Assembly (NCBI GenBank): GCA_002840535.1
Contig: PHBH01000027.1
Location: forward strand, 1 to 64,000
DNA: 64,000 nucleotides
Direction of reading: 5' to 3'
Source of the DNA: Deltaproteobacteria bacterium HGW-Deltaproteobacteria-15
Lineage (GTDB): Bacteria > Desulfobacterota > DSM-4660 > Desulfatiglandales > HGW-15
The notes under the pieces are model-generated. The model was not told the origin of the DNA. It saw only the letters and a list, made by a program, of their open reading frames with translations, and ran no database searches. This document shows, in pieces, positions 16,523 to 25,645 of the stretch (positions within the stretch are counted from its first letter, which is position 1; every line of letters starts with the position of its first letter). Position numbers and translations under genes: made by a program.

Positions 16523-17416
16523 ATGACCATGCTGGAGTACCTCACCTTTGGTTTATTGTCTCAGCTCCTGATCAACGGCGTTCTCTTCGGGACCATGTAC
16601 GGAATCGCCGCCATCGGCCTCAGCCTCATTTTCGGGACCATGCGGATCATCTTCATTGCCCAGGGGACGATGATCATCCTGGCATCCTATTTCTGTTTCT
16701 GGCTGTTCACCCTCTATCACATCGATCCCTATCTCTCCATGCTGATCATCCTCCCCGCTTCACTGGTCCTGGGCCGCGGATTCTATGTCGTGCTTTTCAA
16801 GAAAGTGGCCGGATCCAAGATCACCTCTCTCCTGATCGCCTTCGGGCTGATGGCGCTCCTGGAGCACCTCATGTCGGTCCTGTGGACGGCCAACACCAGG
16901 GCAATCAGAACGGATTACACGGCCTATGGGATCACGCTCTTCAACCTGAAGATTTCCTTGACCCGGTTGATCGCCTTTCTGGTCTCCCTCCTCTCGGTAT
17001 TCGGGGTGAATCTTTTTCTAAAGAGAACCCTTTTGGGAAAGGCCGTCCGCGCGGCATCGGAGGATATGGAGGCTGCCACCCTTGTGGGCATCAGCCCACA
17101 CGGGGTAAACGGGATGACCTTTGCCATCGGGATCGCGCTTGCGGCCGTGGCCGGAATTGCGATTGCCACGACCTACCCCTTTGACCCCTATTTCGGTTTC
17201 ATCTTCAGTCTCAAGGCTATGATCGCCCTTGCCCTGGGCGGTCTGGGAAGCGTTGGGGGCGCCTTCCTGGGGGGCGTTCTGCTCGGGGTAATAGAGAGCG
17301 TCGCTTCTTTTCTGATCAGCGGCGGATGGTCGGATGCGATATCCTACGGCGTATTTCTGACGTTTCTGCTGTTCAAGCCCGAGGGGCTTTTTGCCCGATC
17401 GTTCAAAAAGGCATGA
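16523..17416 (+). CDS. livH: branched-chain amino-acid-type ABC permease LivH (system A)
   Basis: 297 aa, hydrophobic throughout with about eight membrane segments. The LivH pattern GTMYGIAAIGLSLIFGTMRI near the N-terminus and GGLGSVGGAFLGG near the C-terminus are diagnostic. The ATG directly follows the livF stop codon. A second ATG six bases later (16529) has better spacing from GGAG and may be the true start. It forms the inner-membrane channel with LivM. Confidence 0.9.
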   Translation: MTMLEYLTFGLLSQLLINGVLFGTMYGIAAIGLSLIFGTMRIIFIAQGTMIILASYFCFWLFTLYHIDPYLSMLIILPASLVLGRGFYVVLFKKVAGSKITSLLIAFGLMALLEHLMSVLWTANTRAIRTDYTAYGITLFNLKISLTRLIAFLVSLLSVFGVNLFLKRTLLGKAVRAASEDMEAATLVGISPHGVNGMTFAIGIALAAVAGIAIATTYPFDPYFGFIFSLKAMIALALGGLGSVGGAFLGGVLLGVIESVASFLISGGWSDAISYGVFLTFLLFKPEGLFARSFKKA

Positions 17417-17419
17417 GGG

Positions 17420-18397
17420 ATGAATAAGTCAAATCGACGAAAACTCCTGTCGGCGGCCGTCCTCCTGGCTGTGGCTGTCGGCTTGCCCTTTGTCCTGGAC
17501 ACGGAGTCCTCCTACGCCGTCTATTTCCTTTTCCTGGCCTTTACCTACGTCGCGCTAAGCCAGTCCTGGAACCTCTTCGCCGGATATACCGGCCAGGTTT
17601 CCCTCGGGCATCACGCGTTCTTCGCTATCGGCGCCTACGTGACGGGCGTCGTGTGGATCCATGACCTTACAGGCACCGGGTATTATTTCGATCCCTTGAC
17701 CATGTTTCTGAGCGGACTGGGCTCGGCTCTTCTGGCAATAGCCATCGGGATCCCGCTCCTCTCGAAGCTTCGGGGAGACTATTTCGCTCTCGGCACCCTG
17801 GGACTCGGCGAAATCCTCCGCGTCCTCCTCATCAAGGGCGGATCGTTTACCGGCGGCGCCACGGGTCTGATGCTTCCTGCGGGCGCCTACACCTCGATGA
17901 AACCCTACTATTTCACGAGCCTCATCCTGGCCTTGCTCAGCACGGCGGCCGTCTACGCCATCGTCCGCTCCCGGATCGGTCTGGCGCTGGGAGCTATCAG
18001 GGAAGACGAAATGGCCGCGGCCGCAAGCGGAGTGAACGTTCTGCTGTATAAGGTTCTGGCCTTTGCCGTGAGCGGTTTTTTTGCGGGTCTCTGCGGCAGC
18101 CTGCAGGCCTATTACCTTTTTCACATCCATCCGGAAGGATTCCTGAACCTGAACTGGACCCTCTACCCGATCCTCATGTGCGTGCTCGGAGGCAGCGGCA
18201 CCCTGTTGGGGCCTGTTCTCGGGGCCATGTTCCTGACCGCGGTCTTCTCTCTGGCCAACATTTATCTTCCCGAGGTGCATCCCATCTTTTCAGGGGCGCT
18301 GATCATTATCGTGATGTTGTTCTTACCGGATGGGGTTTTTCGACTGAAGAAGAAGGGGCAATCCGGCGGACGGGGTGCGGTTTCCCCCGTGCCATGA
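17420..18397 (+). CDS. livM: branched-chain amino-acid-type ABC permease LivM (system A)
   Basis: 325 aa, multi-spanning membrane protein with the LivM signatures SLGHHAFFAIGAYVTG and LRGDYFALGTLGLGEILR. It pairs with LivH. It begins 3 bp after livH ends, with AAAGG 8 nt before the ATG. The C-terminal tail is short and basic. The order G-F-H-M-SBP is compact and all on one strand, so a single operon is likely. Confidence 0.9.
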   Translation: MNKSNRRKLLSAAVLLAVAVGLPFVLDTESSYAVYFLFLAFTYVALSQSWNLFAGYTGQVSLGHHAFFAIGAYVTGVVWIHDLTGTGYYFDPLTMFLSGLGSALLAIAIGIPLLSKLRGDYFALGTLGLGEILRVLLIKGGSFTGGATGLMLPAGAYTSMKPYYFTSLILALLSTAAVYAIVRSRIGLALGAIREDEMAAAASGVNVLLYKVLAFAVSGFFAGLCGSLQAYYLFHIHPEGFLNLNWTLYPILMCVLGGSGTLLGPVLGAMFLTAVFSLANIYLPEVHPIFSGALIIIVMLFLPDGVFRLKKKGQSGGRGAVSPVP

Positions 18398-18431
18398 GGT
18401 ATAAACCCGAAACGGAAAGAGGAGGTCTTCG

Positions 18432-19652
18432 ATGACAAACAGGAAATCGTTTCAATGGTGCAGTTTGTTTCTTACGGCATTTGCAGTATGGTTGATTCTT
18501 CTCCCCGGGGCCTGGGCAGCGGAGAAGAAGGAGATTCTCATCGGCGCTCCCCTTTCCCTGACCGGCATCCTGGCCATGGATGGAGAGGAACAAGGCTGGG
18601 CCTATGAGCAGGCAGTGAACGATGTCAACAAGAGCGGGGGCATCTTTGTCAAGGAACTCGGCAAGAAACTGCCGGTGAAGCTCATCGTGGCCGATGATGA
18701 GTCCACTTCCGGCAAAGCCGCTGCTGCGGTGGAAAAACTCATCAAGATCGACAAGGTGGATCTGCTTCTATCGACCCATTCCACGCCGCTGGTTCTGCCG
18801 ACCTGCGTCACGGCGGAAAAATACAAAAAATATTATCATGCCACGACCATATGGCCTCCGCTGTGGCAGGAACAGAAGTTCAAATGGTCCAGCGTCCTCT
18901 TCTTTACCCCAATGCAGGGAAGCGAAGTGCCGTTCGAGATCTGGAAATCGCTGCCTGAATCGGAGAGGCCGAAAAATGTGGCCCTGCTGATGGAGGATTC
19001 CATTGACGGACAGGCATTCGGTGGATGTTTCCGGGACTCGGCAAAGAAATACGGCTATACCTTTGCCCTGGATGAACCCTGGGCCGTCGGGGCCAAGGAC
19101 TATTCATCACAGATCCTGAAGGCCAAGGCCAAGAACGTGGACGCCATACTGATCTTCGGTTCCCCCCAGGACAGCATCACGCTGGTGAGACAGATGAAGG
19201 AAATGGGGTTGAACGCCAGGTATCTCCACGGCTGGAAAGGGACATGGACCTCTGAATTCTGGCAAGCCCTCGGCAAAGACGCCCAGTATGTCATGCTCGA
19301 CGGGTTCTGGTCCGAGGACTATCCCTACCCCGGCGCCAAGGAACTGGGGCAGAGGTATACCACAAAATACAAGAAGCAATCCGTGAGCACCGGCCTGTAT
19401 TACGGACTCGCCCAGATCCTCTGGCAGGCCATAGAGAAGGCCGGATCTCTGGATTCGGCCAAGGTGAGGGCTGCAGTGGCCGGAGGGGAGTTCAAGGGCA
19501 CGGTAATGGGAGACGTGAAATACGACCAGGACGGCATCGCCCTGTTTAACAGTACCGGCAACCAGTGGTGGGAAGGAAAGCAGAGACTCGTCTATCCGGC
19601 CGTTGAGTCCGGATGGAAGCTCAAAATGGCGCCGCCCTGGGATAAGCGGTAA
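18432..19652 (+). CDS. liv-type periplasmic substrate-binding protein (system A)
   Basis: 406 aa. It has an N-terminal signal peptide with cleavage likely after AWA (about residue 29), then a type-I periplasmic binding fold starting ILIGAPLSLTG. It is a family member of LivK/amide-urea-type receptors. AGGAGG lies 8 nt before the ATG. As the last gene of the system A operon it delivers the ligand to LivHM. The ligand is not deducible; in aromatic degraders such receptors often bind aromatic or short-chain acids. Confidence 0.88.
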   Translation: MTNRKSFQWCSLFLTAFAVWLILLPGAWAAEKKEILIGAPLSLTGILAMDGEEQGWAYEQAVNDVNKSGGIFVKELGKKLPVKLIVADDESTSGKAAAAVEKLIKIDKVDLLLSTHSTPLVLPTCVTAEKYKKYYHATTIWPPLWQEQKFKWSSVLFFTPMQGSEVPFEIWKSLPESERPKNVALLMEDSIDGQAFGGCFRDSAKKYGYTFALDEPWAVGAKDYSSQILKAKAKNVDAILIFGSPQDSITLVRQMKEMGLNARYLHGWKGTWTSEFWQALGKDAQYVMLDGFWSEDYPYPGAKELGQRYTTKYKKQSVSTGLYYGLAQILWQAIEKAGSLDSAKVRAAVAGGEFKGTVMGDVKYDQDGIALFNSTGNQWWEGKQRLVYPAVESGWKLKMAPPWDKR

Positions 19653-19659
19653 TAGAGGC

Positions 19660-19945
19660 TTTTGGAGTATTGGAGTGGTGGAGTATTGGAGTATTGGATC
19701 TCGAGGGATTCCGATTGCTCCATCATCCGGTACTCATCCCACAGCCTGCTGATGATTCTCACGCTCCAGTTTGGGAATGAAGGGAATGAGGAGACGAGAC
19801 GCTGGAGCGTCCGGGTCCGGCGTTCCCACGCTGGAGTGTGGGAACGATGAAACCCGCTCGATGTATAGTGCCGAGCATGGGAACGAGTGTTGAGGAGTGT
19901 TGGAGTTTTCCATCACTCCATTACTCCAGCACTCCATTTCCAACT
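19660..19945. repeat. octad repeat and inverted repeats between system A and the next SDR
   Basis: 19663-19698 consists of 8-bp units TGGAGTAT/TGGAGTGG. About 19820-19846 has GTTCCCACGCTGG / TGTGGGAACG dyad symmetry, a motif repeated in many genomes. 19890-19940 has GGAGTGTTGGAGT facing ACTCCAGCACTCC. No gene is supported in the 340-bp gap 19653-19992. It probably ends the upstream operon. Confidence 0.5.
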
Positions 19946-19992
19946 ATTTCGTTGTTTCTATCACGCACGTTGCGCATAATTTGGAGGCTGAT

Positions 19993-20757
19993 ATGAGACT
20001 AAAAGGAAAGGTAGCCGTCATCACCGGGGCCGCCCGCGGCATCGGCGCCGCTTTCGCACTGGGGTTTGCAAAGGAGGGTGCAAAAATCGTCATAGCCGAC
20101 CTCTCGGATGGAACGGATACCGTCAAGAAAGTCGAGAAGGCGGGCAGCGAGGCCTTGTTCATCAGGACGGACGTCAGCAAGGAGTCGGAGTGCATTGGCA
20201 TGGCCGAGAAGGGTTTTGAGCGCTTCGGCAGGATCGATATTCTGATCAACAATGCGGCCGTTTTTGCGGACCTCGTGCTGAGGCCCTTCACCGAGATATC
20301 GAGTGAGGAATTCAAACGGGTCGTGGAGATCAACACAAGCGGTCTCTTTCACTGCACCAAGGCCGTGTTCCCTTACATGAAGGCAAAGGGCGGGAAGATC
20401 ATCAACATGTCCTCCGCATCGATCCTGGAAGGTGTGCCGGGCATGCCCCACTATGTGGCGTCCAAGGGAGCGGTCATGGCGATGACCCGGTCCATGGCCC
20501 GGGAGCTGGGAGATTTCAAGATCAATGTCAATACGATTGCCCCGGGATTCACCCATTCCGAAGGCGGAGACAAGTTCGATCGCAGCAAGGCCCTTCCCCT
20601 CCCACCCCTCGAGGAGCTCCAGTTGCAGCACCGCTGCATCAAGAGAGCGGCGGTGCCGGAGGATCTGGTCGGTACCGCGATCTTTCTTGCGACCGATGAC
20701 AGCGCCTTCGTCACGGGCCAGATGATCGTTCACGATGGAGGGCTTTCGTTCCATTGA
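19993..20757 (+). CDS. short-chain dehydrogenase/reductase (SDR)
   Basis: 254 aa. It has TGAARGIG cofactor loop, NNAAVF structural motif (NNAG variant), Ser in NMSSASI and catalytic YVASK. GGAGG is 5 nt before ATG 19993; the upstream in-frame region lies in repeats and is excluded. It stands as a single gene between the two liv systems, and therefore may process a substrate of either. It is only distantly similar to the SDR at 14264; substrate unknown. Confidence 0.87.
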   Translation: MRLKGKVAVITGAARGIGAAFALGFAKEGAKIVIADLSDGTDTVKKVEKAGSEALFIRTDVSKESECIGMAEKGFERFGRIDILINNAAVFADLVLRPFTEISSEEFKRVVEINTSGLFHCTKAVFPYMKAKGGKIINMSSASILEGVPGMPHYVASKGAVMAMTRSMARELGDFKINVNTIAPGFTHSEGGDKFDRSKALPLPPLEELQLQHRCIKRAAVPEDLVGTAIFLATDDSAFVTGQMIVHDGGLSFH

Positions 20758-20823
20758 TGTTCCCGGGGTTACGGCCATGTGTGCATTCTGCGTTGAGAAC
20801 TCTCCTGTCGAGATGCCCGTGTG

Positions 20824-21909
20824 ATGAAAAGATGGCTGAGCCGCTTCATAGGAGTCTCCTTGATGATCTTTTCGTTCTCCTGCACCCATGATCCCGTTGC
20901 GTTCAATGAGGCCGAGTGGCGGAAGAAGGTGGGGGAACAGAGAACTGACAATCTTTACGCGGTCCATTGGAAGGAGGGCAAGTTCTTCAATCCGTGGATG
21001 CCGATGGAGCATGCAGGGTTCTTTCGATTGCTGAAATGGAAGTTGTTTTCGGCACGGGCGCGGTATACGGATGAGGAGAAAAGTTACAGACCGAATTTCA
21101 TTCCAGGATTGAAAGAACGCATTCGATCGCATCCTGCCGGTGACTTCATCGCCTGGATCGGGCATGGTACTTTCCTCATGCGGCTTGACGGGGCATACTG
21201 GCTGACTGATCCCGTGTTCTCGGACCGGGCATTGATCCCCAGGAGGGTGACACCCCCTGCACTTGTTGGGAAGGACTTGAATGACCTGGCAGGAGATCTG
21301 AATGTGATCATCTCACATAACCACCATGACCATCTCGACAAGCAGAGCATCCGCTCTTTGCCGGAGAGAACCCGATTCCTGGTGCCCCTCGGCCTCAAGA
21401 AGTATGTGCAGTCTATCCACAGCGGGGATGTGAAGGAAATGGACTGGTGGGACAGCATCGATGCGGGAAAGGATACAAAACTCACGTGTGTTCCCGCACA
21501 GCACTGGTCAAGACGATTAGGGCAGGACATGAATAGCACATTGTGGGCAAGCTTCATCCTTGTCACACCCGCTTCCTCCATCTACATCGGAGGCGACAGC
21601 GGCTATTTCGTCGGATACGGGGAATTCGGAAGACGTTTCCCCAATATCGATTATGCGCTCTTGCCTACCACCGCCTACCATCCCCGCTGGTTCATGCACT
21701 ACGCCCATTTGAACATTCAGGAGGCATTGGACGCGTTCCAGTCCCTTGGGGCAAGGTTCTTCATCCCGACCCAATGGGGCACCTTCCACCTCGGCGACGA
21801 ACCCCCCGGATATCCCGCCTTGGATCTCAGGAGGGCGATCAGGAAAATGCGTCTCGATCCCTCGCGCTTCCTGATCATGGATATCGGGCAGATCCACGCA
21901 ATCCAGTAA
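20824..21909 (+). CDS. metallo-beta-lactamase-fold hydrolase, NAPE-PLD-like, probable lipoprotein
   Basis: 361 aa. The zinc motif SHNHHDHLD (HxHxDH) lies mid-protein, preceded by IAWIGHGTFL and followed by GGDSGYF and a late histidine region (YHPRW.MHYAHLN), the layout of the N-acyl-phosphatidylethanolamine phospholipase D / UlaG-like group. The N-terminus is hydrophobic and ends with FSFSC, a non-ideal lipobox, so the protein is probably exported and lipid-anchored. The start is ATG 20824 (GTG 20821 possible); the SD is weak. The substrate may be a phospholipid or phosphodiester. The 3' end is partly duplicated downstream. Confidence 0.82.
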   Translation: MKRWLSRFIGVSLMIFSFSCTHDPVAFNEAEWRKKVGEQRTDNLYAVHWKEGKFFNPWMPMEHAGFFRLLKWKLFSARARYTDEEKSYRPNFIPGLKERIRSHPAGDFIAWIGHGTFLMRLDGAYWLTDPVFSDRALIPRRVTPPALVGKDLNDLAGDLNVIISHNHHDHLDKQSIRSLPERTRFLVPLGLKKYVQSIHSGDVKEMDWWDSIDAGKDTKLTCVPAQHWSRRLGQDMNSTLWASFILVTPASSIYIGGDSGYFVGYGEFGRRFPNIDYALLPTTAYHPRWFMHYAHLNIQEALDAFQSLGARFFIPTQWGTFHLGDEPPGYPALDLRRAIRKMRLDPSRFLIMDIGQIHAIQ

Positions 21910-21977
21910 AGTGTTCAGGGTTCAGCGTTCAGTGTTCAGTGAAATAACCACGGGCTCTCCCAAGGGTAACCATCCGT

Positions 21978-22045
21978 CTTCGATCCTGCCACTTCCTGAT
22001 CATGGATATAGGGCAGATCTACGCAATCCACTAGAGTGTTCAGCG
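21978..22045 (+). pseudogene. duplicated 3' end of the metallohydrolase gene (remnant)
   Basis: 21980-22045 repeats 21854-21918: the same TCGATCC...CTTCCTGATCATGGATAT...GGGCAGATC-ACGCAATCCA sequence, a stop codon (TAG instead of TAA) and then the same GTTCAGN heptads. About ten differences show that the duplication is not recent. The copy carries only the last ~20 codons and cannot encode a protein. Heptads lie between and after the copies (21911-21941 and 22034-22056). Confidence 0.7.
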
Positions 22046-22208
22046 TTCAGAGTTCAGCCCCAGCCTCACTTCAGGCTAAGACATCTTTCACTCCCGGCCA
22101 AGGGAGGGGACTACCAAACGTCCCAAAAGTTCCTCTCCCTTTGACGGGGGAGGACAGGTGGGGGTGGTAAGGATGCAACTTTTTAATGAACTTCTGACAG
22201 GTCACTTC

Positions 22209-22336
22209 AGCAGGTTGCTCAAAAATGCCCAGATGCAAGGCGCCCGACATCCAGAGGAGTGAGGCGTACACTCAGTACGCCGCAACGACGAGGGACGAGG
22301 GCAACGCCGCAGATGGGTATTTTTCAGCAACCTGCT
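22209..22336. repeat. 128-bp imperfect palindromic intergenic element
   Basis: Outer arms AGCAGGTTGCT (22209-22219) and AGCAACCTGCT (22326-22336) extend inward with mismatches for about 35 bp (AAAAAT.CCCA / TGGGTATTTTT). A central perfect hairpin GGCGTAC-ACTCA-GTACGCC lies near 22263-22281. It sits between two convergent genes, and its right end reaches the stop codon of livF (22335-22337). It resembles a non-coding miniature palindromic element and would make a strong bidirectional terminator hairpin. The rest of the gap 21910-22334 holds the heptads and the duplicated gene end. Confidence 0.7.
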
Positions 22337-23039
22337 AAAGACCGAGGTAGGCTTTTCTGACGTGGTCGTTATTGAGGAAGAGGTCGCGGTGCCCTTCGAG
22401 CGTTATCCTGCCGTTTTCCAGCAGGTAAGCCCGGTCGGCTATCTCCAGGGCATGGTAAATGTTCTGCTCGACGAGCAGGATGGAAATCCCTTGCTGGTTC
22501 AGCATCAGGATGAACTTGAAGAGTTCTTTGACCATCAGAGGCGCCAGCCCGTAGGACGGCTCATCCAGCATGCACAGCCTGGGATTTGCCATCAGACTCC
22601 GCCCCATGGCGAGCATTTGCCTTTCACCCCCGCTCAATGTTCTTGCCAGCTGTTTTGCCCTGGCCCGCAGTACAGGGAACAGCCCGTAGACGCGCTCAAG
22701 CGTTTCTTTCCTGCGCTTCCATGACGGATTAGGATAGGCCCCCATCTCGAGGTTTTCCGCAACCGTCATCTCGACAAAAGGCTTTCCGCTCTCGGGCACA
22801 TAGGAAACACCCATCTGCACGATGTTGTCCGGGGCGAGCCCGTCTATGCGCCTGCCCATAAACTCCATGCTGCCGGAGCCCGGTCTCAAAAGGCCGCAGA
22901 CGGCATTGAGCAGTGTGGTCTTGCCTGCCTCGTTTGCGCCGACCATGGAGACGATCTTCTTCTCCTCGACCCTCAGGGAGACGTCCCAGAGCGCCTGTGT
23001 CTTTCCATAGAAGATATCCAGATGGTCAACCTTCAGCAT
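22335..23039 (-). CDS. livF: branched-chain amino-acid-type ABC transporter ATPase LivF (system B)
   Basis: 234 aa. The Walker A is GANEAGKTT, with Glu where Gly is usual (GANGAGKTT), still fitting GxxxxGKT. It has signature LSGGERQM, Walker B LCMLDEPSYGL and LivF-type VEQNIYHAL. The start is ATG 23039, overlapping the end of livG by 14 bp, with GGAG 9 nt upstream. It is the last gene of the system B operon. The stop codon lies at the edge of a palindromic element. Confidence 0.9.
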   Translation of the reverse strand: MLKVDHLDIFYGKTQALWDVSLRVEEKKIVSMVGANEAGKTTLLNAVCGLLRPGSGSMEFMGRRIDGLAPDNIVQMGVSYVPESGKPFVEMTVAENLEMGAYPNPSWKRRKETLERVYGLFPVLRARAKQLARTLSGGERQMLAMGRSLMANPRLCMLDEPSYGLAPLMVKELFKFILMLNQQGISILLVEQNIYHALEIADRAYLLENGRITLEGHRDLFLNNDHVRKAYLGL

Positions 23040-23763
23040 GGTGCTGATCTCCGAGATACACCTCAATGACTTTCTTGTCGGTGGAAATTGCTTTCGGAAT
23101 TCCTTCCGCGATCTTGACGCCGTGATCGAGGACCATGATCCGGTCGCAAACACTCATGATCGCCTTCATGACATGCTCTATCATGAAAACCGTGATTCCC
23201 CTCTCCCGTATCCTTTTCACGAGATCCATGGACTGGGTCACTTCGGAAGAGTTCAAGCCAGCCATCAACTCATCCAGCAGGATCAACTCCGGCCCGGTCG
23301 CCAACCCCCTGGCCACCTCCAGCCGTTTTTGATTTGCCAGTGTCAACTCGCCGGCCGGGGTTGTCGGCTCTACGGACAGCCCCACGAATTGCAGCAACTC
23401 CTCGGTTCGTCTTTCCGCATCCGATCGCTTGATCCCCCTAAGCCTGCCCGAGAGACATGCGAGGAAGACATTTTCAAAAACGGTCATCTCTGGAAAAAGC
23501 TTGATGAGCTGAAAGGTCCTTGCTATTCCGCACCTGCATATCTGATTGGGCTTCAGCCCGGTGATCTCCTCCCCCTTGAAAAATGCGCCGCCGGAAGTCA
23601 TCGGGTAGGCCCCTGATATCAAGTTAAACAGGGTTGTCTTCCCGGCCCCGTTCGGACCGATGAGGCCCACGATTTCGCCCTGGTCTATATGGAAGTTCAC
23701 GCCGAAAACGGCGGCTAGTCCTCCAAAGGTTTTCGTGACCTTCCTGCCCTCAAGCAATTGCAT
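23026..23763 (-). CDS. livG: branched-chain amino-acid-type ABC transporter ATPase LivG (system B)
   Basis: 245 aa. It has Walker A GPNGAGKTT, an atypical signature region LTLANQKRLEVARGL (no LSGGQ) and Walker B LILLDELMAGL with Leu for the usual Pro after DE. LivG-type features such as RTFQLIKLF and IEHVMKAIM are present. Both LivG proteins of the window have degenerate signatures while both LivF have canonical ones, so each transporter would have one fully canonical ATP site. The ATG is 39 bp after livM. Confidence 0.9.
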   Translation of the reverse strand: MQLLEGRKVTKTFGGLAAVFGVNFHIDQGEIVGLIGPNGAGKTTLFNLISGAYPMTSGGAFFKGEEITGLKPNQICRCGIARTFQLIKLFPEMTVFENVFLACLSGRLRGIKRSDAERRTEELLQFVGLSVEPTTPAGELTLANQKRLEVARGLATGPELILLDELMAGLNSSEVTQSMDLVKRIRERGITVFMIEHVMKAIMSVCDRIMVLDHGVKIAEGIPKAISTDKKVIEVYLGDQHHAEG

Positions 23764-23802
23764 ATGTCCCCCGTGCCGCCCTTGGACTGCAACTCCGATT
23801 CC

Positions 23803-24738
23803 TCACGAGCTCCTTCTCGACTTTCTTTTGATCAGCCCGACAAGACCATTGGGCAGAAAGAGAATCACCAGGATCAGGATGACGCCGAAGATGAGCATGT
23901 AATAATAAGGAAATCTTGTAATGAGAATTTCTTCCAGTATGGCGAAGATGGCAGCCCCGATGACAGGGCCGGAAAGTCTGCCGATCCCCCCGAAAATCGC
24001 CATCAGTACCGGCATGAAGGAAAAGAGCGGGTTAAAGGCGATGGACGGGTCGATGTAGGTCCACCGCGTGGCCATGATCGCCCCTGCAGCGCTCATAAAA
24101 AAAGCGCTCAAGGCAAAGGTGAGCGTCTTCAGGAGGGTCACATTGATGCCTATGTGAAGTGCCGCCTCCTCGTGTTCTCCGATACTTCTCAGGGACAGCC
24201 CGAATCTGGACTCCTTGAGGAGGTGCGCGACGATCAAACAGACCGCGAAGATCGCGAGCATGAAGTAGTACACGGTTTCGGGTTCCATGGAGACCACGAA
24301 CCTCCCAACCGTCCCTTTCATGTTCGTCTCCCACCACAGGAGAAAGTGCCTCATCAGCTCGCTCACCCCGAAGGTGAATATGATGAAGTACATGCCCCGA
24401 AGTCTCAGTGTCAGAATGCCTATGCAAAAGGCAAGAATGGAGCCGACGATCCCCCCCAGGAAAATGACGGCAGGGATCGGCAAAACCTCCCCCAACACGG
24501 CCGATGTGTATACGCCCACGCCGAAGAATGCCGAACTGGCAAGCGAGATGTAACGGGTCGGTCCGGAGAAAATGGCCCAGCTCAGGGTCAGGACGATATA
24601 CATGAACACGCTGGTGAGCAGGATGACCAGATAGGGGTTGACATAGAGCGGTATGGTTGCCAGCAGCAGGAACACGAGGCAGGAAAAACCGTACGAAGAG
24701 ATGTAGACGGGCAGTGTGCGAGCACGATCCATATTCAC
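23803..24738 (-). CDS. livM: branched-chain amino-acid-type ABC permease LivM (system B)
   Basis: 311 aa, about nine hydrophobic segments. The LivM signature appears as RYISLASSAFFGVGVYTSA and LRGMYFIIFTFGVSELMR. Translation may begin at GTG 24738, which overlaps the livH stop as TAGTG, or at ATG 24732. Expected partners are livH upstream and the two ATPases downstream. The C-terminus is basic (KRKSRRSS), as usual for a cytoplasmic tail. Confidence 0.9.
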   Translation of the reverse strand: MNMDRARTLPVYISSYGFSCLVFLLLATIPLYVNPYLVILLTSVFMYIVLTLSWAIFSGPTRYISLASSAFFGVGVYTSAVLGEVLPIPAVIFLGGIVGSILAFCIGILTLRLRGMYFIIFTFGVSELMRHFLLWWETNMKGTVGRFVVSMEPETVYYFMLAIFAVCLIVAHLLKESRFGLSLRSIGEHEEAALHIGINVTLLKTLTFALSAFFMSAAGAIMATRWTYIDPSIAFNPLFSFMPVLMAIFGGIGRLSGPVIGAAIFAILEEILITRFPYYYMLIFGVILILVILFLPNGLVGLIKRKSRRSS

Positions 24739-25607
24739 TACTTTCCCAAAATACCCGTAGGTTTCACCAGGATAAGGAGAATGAAGATCACATAGTAGGC
24801 GATCAGGGAAAGCCCCGCATCGAAGTACGTGACGATGTTCCCGATCAAACCCAGGATAAACCCTCCAATGAGACTGCCTGTGATGCTCCCCAGCCCCCCC
24901 AGCACCACCACCACAATGGCGATGATCGTGTACTCCAGACCCATGGACGGCTGTATTTCATAAATCATACTGATCAGGGGGCCTGCAAAACCGGCCATCA
25001 GCGCGCCCAGACCGAAACAAACGGCCAGAACCCGGTGAATGTTCACACCCATGATCTGTGCTGTTACCGGGTCTTCAGCGGCGGCCCTGATCGCCTTTCC
25101 GAGCCGGGCTCGCGTCAGAAACAGATAAAAGGCTATGCTGATGCCTACGGCAAAAATGAGAGCGACAATGCGATTTGCCGCGAAGAGGGCGCCGAATATG
25201 CTCACCGAGTGATCCAGGTAGGAATATCCCCGGATATCGGCCTTCCATGTGATGAGTGCGAGGTTTTGGATGATGAACAGGAGACCGAAAGAGGCAAGCA
25301 GGGAGCTGTCTGCGAAGGCCCCTGCGGACTTCGATTTCTTTCTCAGGTAACGAAAGAGCGTCGCATGAATGAGAAAACCGAAACAGAACAAAACAGGTCC
25401 GCATATAACCAGTGAGAGGAGAGGGCTGATTCCCAGGAAGGTGTATAAGGACCATGTGGCGAATGCCCCCAACATGATGAACTCGCCATGAGAAATGTTC
25501 AGGACGCGTCCGACTCCATATTGGAGGCTGAGCCCTACGGCAATGAGGGCATAAATGCCCCCCATGATCAGACCGCCAATGACCACATCGAGGATTGTCG
25601 CAAACAC
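24738..25607 (-). CDS. livH: branched-chain amino-acid-type ABC permease LivH (system B)
   Basis: 289 aa with about eight membrane segments. Signature GGIYALIAVGLSLQYGVGRV lies near the N-terminus and LGGLGSITGSLIGG near the C-terminus. GTG 25607 is preferred as start because GAGAGG lies 6 nt upstream and the protein then starts like other LivH; a TTG at 25637 lacks an SD. It follows the binding-protein gene after a strong hairpin, which probably lowers its expression relative to the receptor. Confidence 0.88.
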   Translation of the reverse strand: MFATILDVVIGGLIMGGIYALIAVGLSLQYGVGRVLNISHGEFIMLGAFATWSLYTFLGISPLLSLVICGPVLFCFGFLIHATLFRYLRKKSKSAGAFADSSLLASFGLLFIIQNLALITWKADIRGYSYLDHSVSIFGALFAANRIVALIFAVGISIAFYLFLTRARLGKAIRAAAEDPVTAQIMGVNIHRVLAVCFGLGALMAGFAGPLISMIYEIQPSMGLEYTIIAIVVVVLGGLGSITGSLIGGFILGLIGNIVTYFDAGLSLIAYYVIFILLILVKPTGILGK

Positions 25608-25645
25608 GGTGCGCCTCTCAACTACTGCCGAACACAATTACATTG

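Noticed and set aside
22209..22336. Insertion-sequence terminal inverted repeats
   Set aside because: No transposase frame is enclosed; the 128-bp element is palindromic throughout and non-coding.
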